A stretch of DNA of 13,646 bases from Gammaproteobacteria bacterium (GTDB taxonomy: Bacteria > Pseudomonadota > Gammaproteobacteria > Pseudomonadales > Halomonadaceae), in NCBI GenBank assembly GCA_023485185.1, contig JAMCZP010000327.1, positions 1 through 13,646 of the forward strand, given 5' to 3'. The notes under the pieces were generated by a model that was given only the letters and a program-made list of their open reading frames with translations, ran no database searches and was not told the origin of the DNA. Shown one piece after another: positions 1 to 8,387 of the stretch. The translations under genes were made by a program, and so were the position numbers. Position 1 is the first letter of the stretch. Each line of letters begins with the position of its first letter.

Positions 1-265
1 CCGCCGCCAGCAGGTAAGGCAAACGGCCAATATGATCAATATGCACATGAGTGACGACTAACGCTTGAATGGACGAGATATCAAAATCAATCGTCAATTG
101 ATCAAAACTATCTTGCTTTGCGTCTTCGCCTTGAAACAACCCACAATCAATTAATAGTGAACACTCACTATTAGCAATAAGCTGATGACAGCTGCCGGTA
201 ACCCCGCTAGCACCGCCGTGATGAAGAATACAAGAAAGAGGAGTAGCCGCCGTATTCATCGCCAT
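1..265 (-). CDS. MBL-fold metallo-hydrolase, beta-CASP RNase-like, N-terminal part (runs off window)
   Basis: I read this 88-codon partial gene directly from the reverse strand. It begins at ATG 265 and is open to the window edge. The protein starts MAMNTAATPLSCILHHGG and then shows GASGVTGS, LLIDCGLFQG and THVHIDHIGRLPYLLAA. The last block carries the metallo-beta-lactamase HxHxDH metal site (H73, H75, D77, H78). The GxxGVTGS plus IDCGLFQG layout is typical of the beta-CASP branch (RNA-processing exonuclease-like proteins), but the beta-CASP domain itself lies outside the window, so an ordinary MBL hydrolase is not excluded. A GGTGGGG stretch about 8 nt upstream supports ATG 265; an alternative in-frame ATG is at 259. 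The gene lies downstream of the rfb operon terminator, so it is probably a separate transcription unit. Confidence 0.8.
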   Translation of the reverse strand, partial: MAMNTAATPLSCILHHGGASGVTGSCHQLIANSECSLLIDCGLFQGEDAKQDSFDQLTIDFDISSIQALVVTHVHIDHIGRLPYLLAA

Positions 266-376
266 TGTAAATGCCCCACCGCATGCCGTTAATAATTAAC
301 CTAACAAACAATAAACGATGCAGCACAAACTACCCGAAGGCAATATATAATTAGAAAAAGTGCTTTAAAAAGGCAC

Positions 377-413
377 AAAAAAGCCCACTATCACCTAGAC
401 GGTCATAGTGGGC
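377..413 (-). terminator. Rho-independent terminator after rfbC
   Basis: The arms GCCCACTAT (383-391) and ATAGTGGGC (405-413) pair, and the stem extends inward to about 13 bp with one mismatch around a TAGAC loop. On the minus strand the stem is followed by six T (377-382). It sits 26 nt beyond the rfbC stop and ends the polysaccharide operon. A short TTTT on the plus-strand side could make it weakly bidirectional. Confidence 0.9.
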
Positions 414-438
414 GTTTTACGCACGTATTAAATTTACG

Positions 439-990
439 TTACTGCGTATATACCTCAGCGGAAGACAAACCACTTCCTGCCTGATCTTTCTCAGAGAGTG
501 CAAACTCAACCGGCAATTCCGGCCACTCAATACCCAGCTCAGGATCATCAAAGCGAATGCAGCGCTCGGAAGCAGGATGGTAATAATCGGTTGTCTTGTA
601 CAAGAAGTCCGCTGTCTCTGTAAGCACCACAAACGCATGGCCAAAGCCTTCGGGTACCCAAAGCTGACGATTATTTTCCGCTGAAAGCTCAACACCCACC
701 CACTGGCCAAAGTGGGCAGACTCACGGCGCAAATCGACAGCTACATCCCAAACGCTGCCCTGTGCTACACGTACTAACTTTCCCTGCGGCTGTTCTAACT
801 GGTAATGAATACCGCGCAGCACACCTTGGCGGGAACGGGAGTGGTTGTCTTGAACGAAATTTCTCTTACAACCCGTCGCTTCTTCGAAGGCCTGCTGGTT
901 GAAGCTTTCCATAAAGAAACCACGCGCATCACCAAATACTTTAGGCGTTAAAATCACTACCCCTGGTAAAGACGTTTCTTCGACGTGCAT
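439..990 (-). CDS. rfbC: dTDP-4-dehydrorhamnose 3,5-epimerase
   Basis: RmlC/RfbC, third enzyme of the dTDP-L-rhamnose pathway, a cytoplasmic cupin that epimerises dTDP-4-keto-6-deoxy-glucose at C3 and C5. The 183-residue product has the family length. Visible family blocks are FGDARGFFMESFN (19-31), FVQDNHSRS, GVLRGIHYQ with the catalytic His at 62, GKLVRV with Lys71, GSVWDVAVDLR, VPEGFGHAF, and the catalytic Tyr in YKTTDYY at about 131. I chose ATG 990 rather than the upstream TTG 993: AGGAGG lies 6 nt before the ATG, and the ATG overlaps the rfbA stop by one base (TGATG), a pattern of translational coupling. It is the last gene of the rfbBDAC set. Confidence 0.95.
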   Translation of the reverse strand: MHVEETSLPGVVILTPKVFGDARGFFMESFNQQAFEEATGCKRNFVQDNHSRSRQGVLRGIHYQLEQPQGKLVRVAQGSVWDVAVDLRRESAHFGQWVGVELSAENNRQLWVPEGFGHAFVVLTETADFLYKTTDYYHPASERCIRFDDPELGIEWPELPVEFALSEKDQAGSGLSSAEVYTQ

Positions 991-1874
991 CAATGGCCTC
1001 CTCTGGCATCTAAACGATTCAACAAATACTGACCGTAACCCGTTTTAGCCAATGAATTAGCTTCCTGACGAAGTGCTTCATCGCTTAGCCAGCCTTGTTG
1101 CCAAGCAATTTCTTCTAGACATGCCACTTTCAAGCCTTGGCGATGCTCAATGGTTTGCACGTACTGGCTGGCTTCGAGCAGGCTATCATGCGTACCAGTA
1201 TCCAGCCACGCGAAGCCGCGCCCTAAACGTTCAACGCGCAGGTCGCCACGCTCTAAATAGGCATTGTTGATACTGGTGATTTCCAGCTCGCCACGCTCAG
1301 ATGGCTTCACTTGGCGGGCAATTTCAACCACATCATTGTCGTAAAAATAGAGGCCGGTCACCGCATAAGGAGATTTAGGCTTAGCGGGCTTCTCTTCAAT
1401 GGAAACGGCTTTACCGTCCGCATCAAATTCCACTACTCCAAAGCGCTCAGGGTCTTTTACCAAATAGCCAAATACAGTAGCACCACTTGCCTGAGCGGAT
1501 GCCCGCTTTAACTGATCAGAAAAATGTTGACCATGAAAAATATTATCGCCGAGAACCAAGCACACTGGCGCATCGCCAATGAACTCCTCACCTATAATAA
1601 AAGCTTGTGCCAAGCCGTCGGGGCTAGGCTGAACAGCGTACTCAAGTCGCACACCAAAGGAATCGCCATTTCCCAACAGGTTTTCGTATTGGGGTAAATC
1701 TTCCGGCGTAGAGATGATCAGAATTTCGCGAATTCCCGCCAGCATTAATACCGAGATGGGATAATAGATCATCGGCTTGTCATAAATCGGCAGCAGCTGT
1801 TTTGAAACACCACGTGTAATCGGGTGTAAGCGAGTGCCGCTGCCCCCCGCTAAAATTATGCCTTTACGTTGCAT
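990..1874 (-). CDS. rfbA: Glucose-1-phosphate thymidylyltransferase
   Basis: RmlA/RfbA joins dTTP and glucose-1-phosphate to give dTDP-glucose, the entry step of dTDP-rhamnose synthesis. The 294-residue protein has the nucleotidyltransferase signature [11 protein letters not shown] (8-18), [15 protein letters not shown] (25-39), [28 protein letters not shown] and the [19 protein letters not shown] block. All are typical of the hexameric rhamnose-pathway enzyme. ATG 1874 is preceded by AGGAG with an 8-nt spacer. The stop overlaps the rfbC start, and 30 nt separate it from rfbD. No damage is seen. Confidence 0.96.
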   Translation of the reverse strand: MQRKGIILAGGSGTRLHPITRGVSKQLLPIYDKPMIYYPISVLMLAGIREILIISTPEDLPQYENLLGNGDSFGVRLEYAVQPSPDGLAQAFIIGEEFIGDAPVCLVLGDNIFHGQHFSDQLKRASAQASGATVFGYLVKDPERFGVVEFDADGKAVSIEEKPAKPKSPYAVTGLYFYDNDVVEIARQVKPSERGELEITSINNAYLERGDLRVERLGRGFAWLDTGTHDSLLEASQYVQTIEHRQGLKVACLEEIAWQQGWLSDEALRQEANSLAKTGYGQYLLNRLDARGGH

Positions 1875-1904
1875 CGTTGTTGCTCCTTGCTCATTGCTCG
1901 GTGA

Positions 1905-2804
1905 CTAACGCGAGCTTGCTATTTCTTCCACGGTAAGCGCCAACTGGCTCTGCCAACTGGGCATTTGAATGCCCAGCGCTTGTTCTATTTTATCAACTGC
2001 GAGCCTTGAATTCAGCGGTCGCACAGCCGGGGTTGGGTAATCAACGGTAGGAATTGACGCCACGCCTTCAGGGGTAATCACTAGCGGCAAGCCAGCATCT
2101 TTGGCTACCTGAAAAATCTCGCAGGCAAAGCCATGCCAGCTGGTCTCCCCTTTAGGCGCCAAATGATAGACACCACTTTCGAGAGTGTTTTGAACTTGCC
2201 CGCTGCCCAGCTGCGCTAACGCCTGCTGAGTAATAAGTGCAATCAGGCGGGCGGGGGTTGGCGCACCGATTTGATCACCAACAATACTTAATGCAGAACG
2301 CTCTGCCCCCAGCCGCAACATCGTCGATAAAAAACTTTTCCCGAAGGCACTGTACACCCAGCTTGTGCGAAAAATCAGATGCCGACAGCCACTGTTAGCG
2401 ACTGCTTCATCCCCGGCAAGCTTGGTCACGCCGTAGGCATTACAAGGCCCTGTGGTATCGCCTTCCTGCCAAGGAGAACTGCCCGCACCTGTATACACAT
2501 AATCTGAAGAGTAATGCACCATCCAGCATGAGCGCTGCTGGCAATATTCAGCTAACTGGGCTGGCAAGCCTGCATTTAACCGCATTGCCGACTCTTGATC
2601 AGTTTCAGCATTATCAACCGCTGTATAGGCAGCCGCGTTTACAATCAGATCGGGTTGGTGTTGTGCTAAAAATGCGTCCACTGCCTCAACATCCAACAGA
2701 TCCAAAACTGCCCGGTTAGGTGCCAGAATCTCACCTAGCGTGGCCAACTGACGGCGTAGTTCAAAGCCAACCTGGCCACTGCCGCCGGTGATCAGAACCT
2801 TCAT
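1905..2804 (-). CDS. rfbD: dTDP-4-dehydrorhamnose reductase
   Basis: RmlD/RfbD makes dTDP-L-rhamnose by NAD(P)H-dependent reduction of the 4-keto group, the last step of the pathway. The 299-residue short-chain dehydrogenase/reductase shows the Rossmann motif TGGSGQVG (6-13), NAAAYTAVDNAE, the SSDYVYTG block, the YGVTK catalytic Tyr124/Lys128 pair, FRTSWVYS, and the RPLNSRL segment near the C-terminus that is typical of RmlD. ATG 2804 has AAGGA about 7 nt upstream. Unlike the tight rfbD-rfbA-rfbC spacing, 303 nt containing repeats separate it from rfbB. Confidence 0.95.
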   Translation of the reverse strand: MKVLITGGSGQVGFELRRQLATLGEILAPNRAVLDLLDVEAVDAFLAQHQPDLIVNAAAYTAVDNAETDQESAMRLNAGLPAQLAEYCQQRSCWMVHYSSDYVYTGAGSSPWQEGDTTGPCNAYGVTKLAGDEAVANSGCRHLIFRTSWVYSAFGKSFLSTMLRLGAERSALSIVGDQIGAPTPARLIALITQQALAQLGSGQVQNTLESGVYHLAPKGETSWHGFACEIFQVAKDAGLPLVITPEGVASIPTVDYPTPAVRPLNSRLAVDKIEQALGIQMPSWQSQLALTVEEIASSR

Positions 2805-2837
2805 AACCCATTCCTTTGTGAAATACTTAAATTCATC

Positions 2838-2864
2838 ATCATACCCACCTGAGTACTACGTCAG
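2838..2864 (-). promoter_or_regulatory. Weak candidate promoter for rfbDAC
   Basis: On the minus strand CTGACG (2864-2859) and TATGAT (2843-2838) resemble -35 and -10 boxes, but with a short 15-bp spacer. The pair lies 34 nt before rfbD, in the long rfbB-rfbD gap. This is pattern matching only, and the spacing is suboptimal. Confidence 0.2.
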
Positions 2865-2908
2865 TGGTAAGCAGCTTTTGTTCGCGACCATTTGGGCTTA
2901 CAGCCTGC
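2864..2908. repeat. Degenerate REP-like element, copy A
   Basis: The stretch GTGGTAAGCAGCTTTTGTTC, followed by GCGACC and a GGGCTTACAGCC tail, aligns with copy B at 3048-3091. The shared core is GCAGCTTT then TCGCGACC. This copy has diverged (TTGTTC where B has TAGCTC). It lies in the rfbB-rfbD intergenic region. Confidence 0.55.
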
Positions 2909-2920
2909 TTAAACTAAGGG

Positions 2921-2954
2921 GGGTGCTTTCAGCACCCTTCGCGCGCTGAAGCGC
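2921..2954. repeat. Two consecutive small hairpins in the rfbB-rfbD gap
   Basis: GGGTGCT-TTC-AGCACCC (2921-2937) is a perfect 7-bp hairpin. It is followed at once by GCGCT-GA-AGCGC (2943-2954). No T-run follows on either strand, so an efficient intrinsic terminator is unlikely. A role as an RNA-stabilising or REP-type structure in the operon mRNA is more plausible. Confidence 0.6.
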
Positions 2955-2982
2955 CCTCCTACATGAAGCCTCCTACATGAAG
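2955..2982. repeat. Perfect 14-bp tandem duplication
   Basis: CCTCCTACATGAAG occurs twice head to tail (2955-2968 and 2969-2982) with no mismatch. It directly follows the hairpin pair and looks like a recent slippage product at the edge of a REP-like element. Confidence 0.85.
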
Positions 2983-3047
2983 CCTTGCCAACGCGGACCA
3001 CCTATCAAACGGCCTCCGAAAAGGCTACTTAGCTGAATACAGCACCG

Positions 3048-3091
3048 GTGGGAGGCAGCTTTAGCTCGCGACCGTGTAAGCTACCAGCCCG
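3048..3091. repeat. REP-like element, copy B
   Basis: GTGGGAGGCAGCTTTAGCTC then GCGACC, located 17 nt after the rfbB stop. It shares its core with copy A. The AGCTTTAGCT core has partial dyad symmetry. I recall very similar intergenic sequences in Halomonas-type genomes, which would have to be verified by a genome-wide count. Confidence 0.55.
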
Positions 3092-3107
3092 AATACTGCA
3101 TTCAGAG

Positions 3108-4166
3108 CTACAAACTACCCAAACGTTCCCCCTGGTAGCTGCCATCCTGCACACGCTGCCACCATTCACGGTTTTCCAGGTACCACTGCACGGTTTTGCG
3201 TAGGCCGGTTTCAAAAGTCTCTTCCGGCTTCCAGCCCAGCTCACGCTCTATTTTGCTAGCATCGATCGCGTAGCGCAGATCATGGCCTGGGCGGTCTTGC
3301 ACAAAGGTAATGAGATCGCGGTAGCTGCTCTCTGCAGGAACCAACTCTTGCAGTAAATCGCACAGTGTATGCACAACATCCAAGTTGGCTTTCTCGTTAT
3401 GCCCACCAATGTTGTAAGTTTCGCCTACCACGCCTTCAGTGACTACTTTTACCAACGCACGGGCATGGTCTTCCACATACAACCAATCACGCACTTGCTG
3501 GCCATTGCCATATACCGGCAATGGCTTGCCCGCCAGGGCGTTTAAAATCATCAGCGGGATAAGTTTTTCAGGAAAGTGGTAAGGCCCATAATTATTTGAG
3601 CAATTGGTGATCAACACCGGCAGGCCATAAGTACGAAGCCATGCTCGCACTAAATGATCAGAGCTTGCTTTACTAGCGGAGTAAGGCGAGCTAGGCGCAT
3701 AAGGGGTTTCTTCGGTGAACAGATCTTCCGGCCCTTCCAAATCGCCATAGACCTCATCGGTTGAGATATGGTGAAAACGGAACGCGGACGCCTTTTCAGG
3801 TGCTGTTGCCTGTAGCCCTTTCCAATATTGGCGGGCGGCTTCTAACAGTACGTACGTACCCACAATATTGGTTTGGATAAACGCCGCCGGCCCATCAATG
3901 GAGCGATCCACATGGGACTCTGCTGCCAAATGCATGACCGCATCTGGCTGGTGCTGCTCAAAAATAGCCGCCATACGCGCTGCATCGCCAATATCCGCCT
4001 GCTCAAAGGCGTAGCGCTCACTACTTGCGACCGATGAAAGGGACTCCAAATTTCCGGCATAAGTTAACGCATCCACATTTACGACCGTGTGCTGCGTATT
4101 ATCGATCAAATGGCGAACCACTGCCGAGCCAATAAAGCCCGCACCGCCTGTTACTAACATTTTCAT
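3108..4166 (-). CDS. rfbB: dTDP-glucose 4,6-dehydratase
   Basis: RmlB/RfbB converts dTDP-glucose to dTDP-4-keto-6-deoxyglucose, the second step of dTDP-rhamnose synthesis. The 352-residue product begins [14 protein letters not shown] with the Rossmann GxxGxxG at residues 7-13. It continues with [20 protein letters not shown], the STDEVYGDL active-site block (Asp and Glu next to Thr136), the YSASKA Tyr162/Lys166 pair, [34 protein letters not shown] and the [11 protein letters not shown] tail. ATG 4166 is preferred over the in-frame GTG 4178 because homologues begin [13 protein letters not shown] and GGTGG lies just upstream. It is the first gene of the rfbBDAC block and follows the gtrC-like gene by 81 nt. 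Confidence 0.95.
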   Translation of the reverse strand: MKMLVTGGAGFIGSAVVRHLIDNTQHTVVNVDALTYAGNLESLSSVASSERYAFEQADIGDAARMAAIFEQHQPDAVMHLAAESHVDRSIDGPAAFIQTNIVGTYVLLEAARQYWKGLQATAPEKASAFRFHHISTDEVYGDLEGPEDLFTEETPYAPSSPYSASKASSDHLVRAWLRTYGLPVLITNCSNNYGPYHFPEKLIPLMILNALAGKPLPVYGNGQQVRDWLYVEDHARALVKVVTEGVVGETYNIGGHNEKANLDVVHTLCDLLQELVPAESSYRDLITFVQDRPGHDLRYAIDASKIERELGWKPEETFETGLRKTVQWYLENREWWQRVQDGSYQGERLGSL

Positions 4167-4247
4167 TAAAACCACCACTGACAGGGCAATCGTTAATCAA
4201 GAGACATGACAAGTGCCACGTCATCGACACCTGGTCAACACTCAGCA

Positions 4248-5780
4248 CTATGGCTGTTGTTCCAGGGGAGCACGCCACTCAATACTGACCTCTTCAGGCA
4301 CTTGATAGTAGCGACGCATCCATGTTTCTACTAGAGGGCGCTGATAAGCCATGGTTTCTGCAAAACGCTCGTCAGGTAGCCGATACATAACTATTTGTTC
4401 CGGTGTACTTCCTATGTGAGCTTCCATACCGGCAGCCAACATCTTGGCTTCGTTCAACTGATGGGTGCCTACATTCTCAGCGTACCCTGCATAGACAAAA
4501 CGGGCTTTATCAACAGCAGGAACAGTAAACGCGACTATCACGATTAATAATAAAGGCGGCCTAAAGCGATACGCTAGCATTCCAGCATAGGTCAGCGGCA
4601 GCAGCATCAGACAATAAAAAGTGAGCAAAGCACGCGCCGCCACTACCGGAGCAAATAGCAACAATACTAGCGATGCTACCGCAGAAAGAAATGCGGCAGC
4701 CACCCACGTCGGAATACAACGCCACCATACGCATAACGCAAAAATGGTCGAGTACAGGATCAGTAATGTAGGTAAAAATAACGTATTTTCTTGCCACCCA
4801 AGGAACGCCAACAAAAAATAGCCTAGTGATAACCCAGCGCCTGCGTATAACTTCTTAGGTGCCGCCATCACTACCAAGAGCGCGTATACCAAGCCAGCCA
4901 CACTAAATGCAATCAATGCTAAGCGCCCTTCTGGATGCAAAGTCAAATAGCTCATACTGCTGATATTGGACAGCATGGTATCTACCAGGCTCTCATGAGG
5001 GTAATCAGACACTGCACGACGAACAAAGTTACCCGGGGCAAATATCACCAGCGCCCCTGCTGCGATAGTCACGAATAACTGATACAGCCAAGCCTGAATT
5101 CCGGCTAGGCTGCGCTGTGCAAGAAACTGCAGAATACCGTAGCTTAGTACAAATGCGGGCATCGCTACCGCCATTTGCTCATGAAACAGAGCGGCAACAG
5201 CATATAATCCTGTGGCCAACCAATCGAGATTCCCCACACGCTCCACACGTAATGTTGCCAAGCCAAAGAGGCTAAGCCCCCATACATAAGCAATTGAGGC
5301 AGAAAACCAATAAAGCCCCCCCGTTGTGACAAATTCTGGTAGCGCTAAAAGATACAAAATCGGCACTAATATAACGGGATGCCAAGGTTTACCGTGACGG
5401 CTGGCAGCCACCGCACTTACCACAATAACGGCCAACACGGTAACTTGAACAACGCGTACGGCTTCAATTCCCCATGCAAACAAGTTGATCTGTAAATAAA
5501 AGGGAAAGAAGCGTCCCGACCAAGCAAAATACTCACTCCATAAAAAACGGAATAAATCTGCCTGAGTAAACTGCCGACCAATGCCCGCCCCTATCTCCGT
5601 TGTATAGGTTAGGGTGGCGTATCCCCAATCATCATGATACGGAAATACCATCGCATGCTGCGCCAGCATAAAAAGCACAAATGCTGCTAACACAAACATA
5701 CCGAAAGTACGCTGCCAGCGATCATTCACTTCTGGCTCATTCCAATCCACAGAATAAGGCGCATTCCATTTAACCGCCAT
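4248..5780 (-). CDS. Polytopic membrane protein, DUF6056/GT-C-like, GtrC position
   Basis: A 510-residue integral membrane protein. A first hydrophobic helix (about 25-42) is followed by a loop with FPYHDDWGY (Asp50, Asp51), then roughly ten further hydrophobic segments, and a soluble C-terminal tail of about 80 residues. The acidic pair in the first external loop, the FHEQMA motif and FAPGNFVRRA are features I associate with DUF6056-type proteins and with GT-C lipid-linked sugar transferases. In gtrABC cassettes the third gene encodes the specific transferase that moves the sugar from the lipid carrier onto O-antigen, and this gene has that position (gtrA, gtrB, this gene). The acceptor and sugar cannot be told from sequence. 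ATG 5780 has AAGGAG 8 nt upstream. It is apparently intact, though it lies downstream of the IS66 insertion. Confidence 0.75.
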   Translation of the reverse strand: MAVKWNAPYSVDWNEPEVNDRWQRTFGMFVLAAFVLFMLAQHAMVFPYHDDWGYATLTYTTEIGAGIGRQFTQADLFRFLWSEYFAWSGRFFPFYLQINLFAWGIEAVRVVQVTVLAVIVVSAVAASRHGKPWHPVILVPILYLLALPEFVTTGGLYWFSASIAYVWGLSLFGLATLRVERVGNLDWLATGLYAVAALFHEQMAVAMPAFVLSYGILQFLAQRSLAGIQAWLYQLFVTIAAGALVIFAPGNFVRRAVSDYPHESLVDTMLSNISSMSYLTLHPEGRLALIAFSVAGLVYALLVVMAAPKKLYAGAGLSLGYFLLAFLGWQENTLFLPTLLILYSTIFALCVWWRCIPTWVAAAFLSAVASLVLLLFAPVVAARALLTFYCLMLLPLTYAGMLAYRFRPPLLLIVIVAFTVPAVDKARFVYAGYAENVGTHQLNEAKMLAAGMEAHIGSTPEQIVMYRLPDERFAETMAYQRPLVETWMRRYYQVPEEVSIEWRAPLEQQP

Positions 5781-5853
5781 TCCTCTTGCTCCTTATAACA
5801 CGCCATCTTTTGATTACGACCCTTTAAATACTGAACTCAGCGCTCAAAGCGTG

Positions 5854-6692
5854 CTAATCATCCACCTTTGGATTACAACTTCCCTTCGATAACGCTCTTC
5901 CAGTCACTTGCTTAACTACATACCGGGGGCGTTGTTTTACTTCTAAATAAATACGGCCAATATACTCGCCCAACACACCAATGCCGATTAACTGCACACC
6001 GCCTAAGAAAAGAATCGCCGTCATTAAGGATGGATACCCAGGGACAGGGTTACCCCACAAAACTTTGCCAAGCACCATCCAGCCAGCATAAGCAAAAGAA
6101 AGTAAAGCAACGCCTAATCCTAAGTAAGTCCATATTCGTAATGGCACGGTGCTAAAAGATGTAATCCCTTCAACAGCTAAATTCCAAAGCTTCCAGCCAT
6201 TAAACTTTGTACTCCCCGCTGCTCGCGCTGCACGTTCATAGCTCACCACCTCGGTCTTATAGCCCACCCAAGAAAGCACACCTTTCATAAAGAGGTTACG
6301 TTCAGGCATACGTAAAATAGCGTCGACTACCGAGCGCGACATCAAACGAAAATCTCCCACGTTCGGCTCGATTTTGGGAGTACTGATACTGTTATGTAAA
6401 CGATAAAACCACTCGGCACTCAGACGTTTTAAATAGCTATCCTGCTGCCGGTCCACTCGCTTTGCGAGCACCACATCTGCCCCGCTTTGCCAGCGCTCAA
6501 TGAGTTCAGGAATAACATTAATAGGATCTTGCAAATCCACATCCATTGGAATAATGGCATCGCCAGTGGCAAAGGAAAGCCCAGCAAATAATGCAGGCTC
6601 CTTACCGAAATTCCGTGAAAAGTCCACTAGCACGACATTCTCATCTTGCGCCGCTAACTGGTGAGCAATGTCACTCGTGGCATCTGAACTAC
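5854..6692 (-). pseudogene. GtrB-type family 2 glycosyltransferase, C-terminal fragment (IS66-disrupted)
   Basis: This is the 3' part of a polyprenyl-phosphate sugar transferase cut by the IS66 element. It encodes residues 42-320 of the rebuilt protein, counting the duplicated target codons. It has the GT2 acidic motif [25 protein letters not shown], a [11 protein letters not shown] linker, two C-terminal membrane helices ([20 protein letters not shown] and [19 protein letters not shown]), and the family ending [17 protein letters not shown]. The family moves a sugar from a nucleotide donor to undecaprenyl phosphate at the cytoplasmic face. The reading frame stays open into the IS end, and a GTG at 6714 inside the IS could start a product with eight IS-derived residues (MSIYWRLR). 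Such a product would lack the nucleotide-binding N-terminus. It is 73 nt upstream of the gtrC-like gene. Confidence 0.9.
6685..6692. repeat. Target site duplication, left copy
   Basis: TGAACTAC abuts the left IS end and is identical to 9159-9166. An 8-bp duplication is the normal size for IS66-family insertions. Confidence 0.95.
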
Positions 6693-6713
6693 GTAAGCGC
6701 CAATAAATCGACA
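6693..6713. repeat. IS66 left terminal inverted repeat
   Basis: It starts GTAAGCGCCAATAAATCGAC and ends the element on the tnpC side. It matches the right terminal repeat at 18 of the first 21 bases (mismatches at 10, 11 and 16). Confidence 0.9.
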
Positions 6714-6735
6714 CACTTGACCTAGCTGTGTTCTG

Positions 6736-8331
6736 TCACTTTTTTTCGACGGGCGCCAGGTTCACATTCCAGGGCAGCAGCGTTTCCAGTGCCTCCAGCG
6801 TATCAGCGGTGGCGATGCGCTCCAGCACATGGTGGATATAGGCAGCAGGCTCCAAGCCATTGGCTTTTGCCGTTTCGATGAGTGAATAGCAGGTGGCACT
6901 GGCGTGCGCTCCGCGGGAGGTATCGGCGAACAGCCAGGCTCTTCGGCCAACGGCAAACGGGCGGATAGCGTTTTCTGCCAGAACGTTACTGATGTGCAGG
7001 TCGCCGCGCGCGCAATAGCCGATGAGGAAGTCCCATTGGTTCAGCGTATATTCCATCGCCTGACGCGTCAGGCTGCCTTTCATGACGCGGGTGACATTGG
7101 CCTCTAGCCAGGCCTTGAAGGCCTCAAGGCGCGGCAGGCTCAGCTCCTGGCGGATACGGTAACGTTCCGCCTCGCTGAGGTCCTTGATCTGCCGTTCGAT
7201 GGCGTAGAGTTTATTGATATGGCTAAGCCCTACCTCGGCCTTGGCTGGCGTGGCGTTCTTGCCTTTTGCGTTGACCTTGGCCGCCTTAGACGCTTCCACG
7301 AACTTGCGCCGCGCATGGTCCCAACAGCCAATGCGGGTAATGCCGTTGGCACGGCATACCTGGCCGTAACCGGCGTAGCCATCGGCTTGTAGGATCCCCG
7401 CGAAGTCGTCGAGTAGACGCACCGGCACGCTGCCGCCGCGGGACGGGTCGTAGGCAAAGAGCACTGACGGTTGATCCGGCGGGCCACCTCGGGTGACCCA
7501 CATCCATTTATCTGACTGAGCGGTCTTGCCGTCTTCCTTGAGCACTTGCAGCCGCGTTTCATCGGCTTGGAGATACGCGCTGCTGTTTTGCACTTCGCGC
7601 ATCAGCGTGATCAAGGGCGTGAAGACGTCATTCAGGCGGATGATCCAGTTGGCCATCTGCGTGCGGCTAACGGCGTGACCTAACCGCTTGAACATGCCTT
7701 CCAAGCGGTACAGCGGTAAACCGTCGGCGTACTTGGACGTGATCACGTACGCCAGCAGTGACGTCGACGCCGTGCACTTGCCTAGCGGATGAACCGGACG
7801 CTCCGCAGCGAGGAGGTGGTCGTTGCCCTCAAGTGGGAACACTGCTTTTTCCTGCCAGTATTCGAGGACTTTCAGCTGCGCGGGGATGAACTGGAGCTCT
7901 TCTTTTACCTTGGCGAAGAAGGTCTTGGTCGCCCCGACTTTTTCTTCTTCGCTGAGCGTAAGCTCAATACGCTCACGGACCAGCGTGTCGGAGAAGCCAC
8001 GTTGGCGACGCTGACGTGAGGGACGCGGCGCGTCTTGCTCTTCGGCATCGTCCGGTAACTGATCGCGTAGCGCTTCGATTTCAGCTTCCAGCTCTACCTC
8101 ATCGAACAGATGGGCCTGATCCGCAGACTTTTCACTGCGCGCGGCGAACTGCTGAATGCGCTGCAAGCGCAGCTTCTCTTCGAGCAATTGAATATAGAGA
8201 TTACGCTGCTGTAACGCTGTCTGTTGGGCCGCCACCTGTTGCTGAAGCCCCGCCACAAGCTCCCTTACCTCAGCGGCTGAGAGGCCACTGAGATCAGGCA
8301 TTTGGGAAGGGGCTTCAGCGTGTTTTTTCAT
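6736..8331 (-). CDS. tnpC: IS66 family transposase TnpC (DDE)
   Basis: The 531-residue transposase of the element. The N-terminus (about 14-95) is Leu/Gln/Glu-rich with coiled-coil character, followed by a basic linker RPSRQRRQRG. The catalytic core has QADET with Asp257, LQADGYAGY with Asp317, GCWDHARRKF, and the C-terminal AENAIRPFAVGRRAWLF block whose Glu453 is the likely third acidic residue. The position of the usual IS66 zinc-binding CxxC segment (about 155-185) lacks the cysteine pair here, as seen in some subgroups. ATG 8331 is used. The TGA at 6736 lies 43 nt from the left tip. It appears intact and functional. Confidence 0.95.
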   Translation of the reverse strand: MKKHAEAPSQMPDLSGLSAAEVRELVAGLQQQVAAQQTALQQRNLYIQLLEEKLRLQRIQQFAARSEKSADQAHLFDEVELEAEIEALRDQLPDDAEEQDAPRPSRQRRQRGFSDTLVRERIELTLSEEEKVGATKTFFAKVKEELQFIPAQLKVLEYWQEKAVFPLEGNDHLLAAERPVHPLGKCTASTSLLAYVITSKYADGLPLYRLEGMFKRLGHAVSRTQMANWIIRLNDVFTPLITLMREVQNSSAYLQADETRLQVLKEDGKTAQSDKWMWVTRGGPPDQPSVLFAYDPSRGGSVPVRLLDDFAGILQADGYAGYGQVCRANGITRIGCWDHARRKFVEASKAAKVNAKGKNATPAKAEVGLSHINKLYAIERQIKDLSEAERYRIRQELSLPRLEAFKAWLEANVTRVMKGSLTRQAMEYTLNQWDFLIGYCARGDLHISNVLAENAIRPFAVGRRAWLFADTSRGAHASATCYSLIETAKANGLEPAAYIHHVLERIATADTLEALETLLPWNVNLAPVEKK

Positions 8332-8387
8332 GCGTCGATGATAGCAAAATCGACCTGTTAAAGCACTGAAAATCAGAGCTTTATGGC

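Noticed and set aside
417..725. Small ORFs antisense or off-frame to rfbC, tnpC and the RTX gene (for example 417-725, 8016-8291, 11031-11543)
   Set aside because: They overlap well-supported genes, have no recognisable domains and show low-complexity shadow composition.
991..993. TTG start for rfbC
   Set aside because: ATG 990 has better spacing to AGGAGG and matches the TGATG coupling to rfbA.
2921..2937. Intrinsic terminator between rfbB and rfbD
   Set aside because: The hairpin has no T-run on either side, and the flanking genes form one pathway.
4167..4178. GTG start for rfbB at 4178
   Set aside because: It would add MVVL before the conserved M-K-x-LVTGG start; ATG 4166 is more natural.
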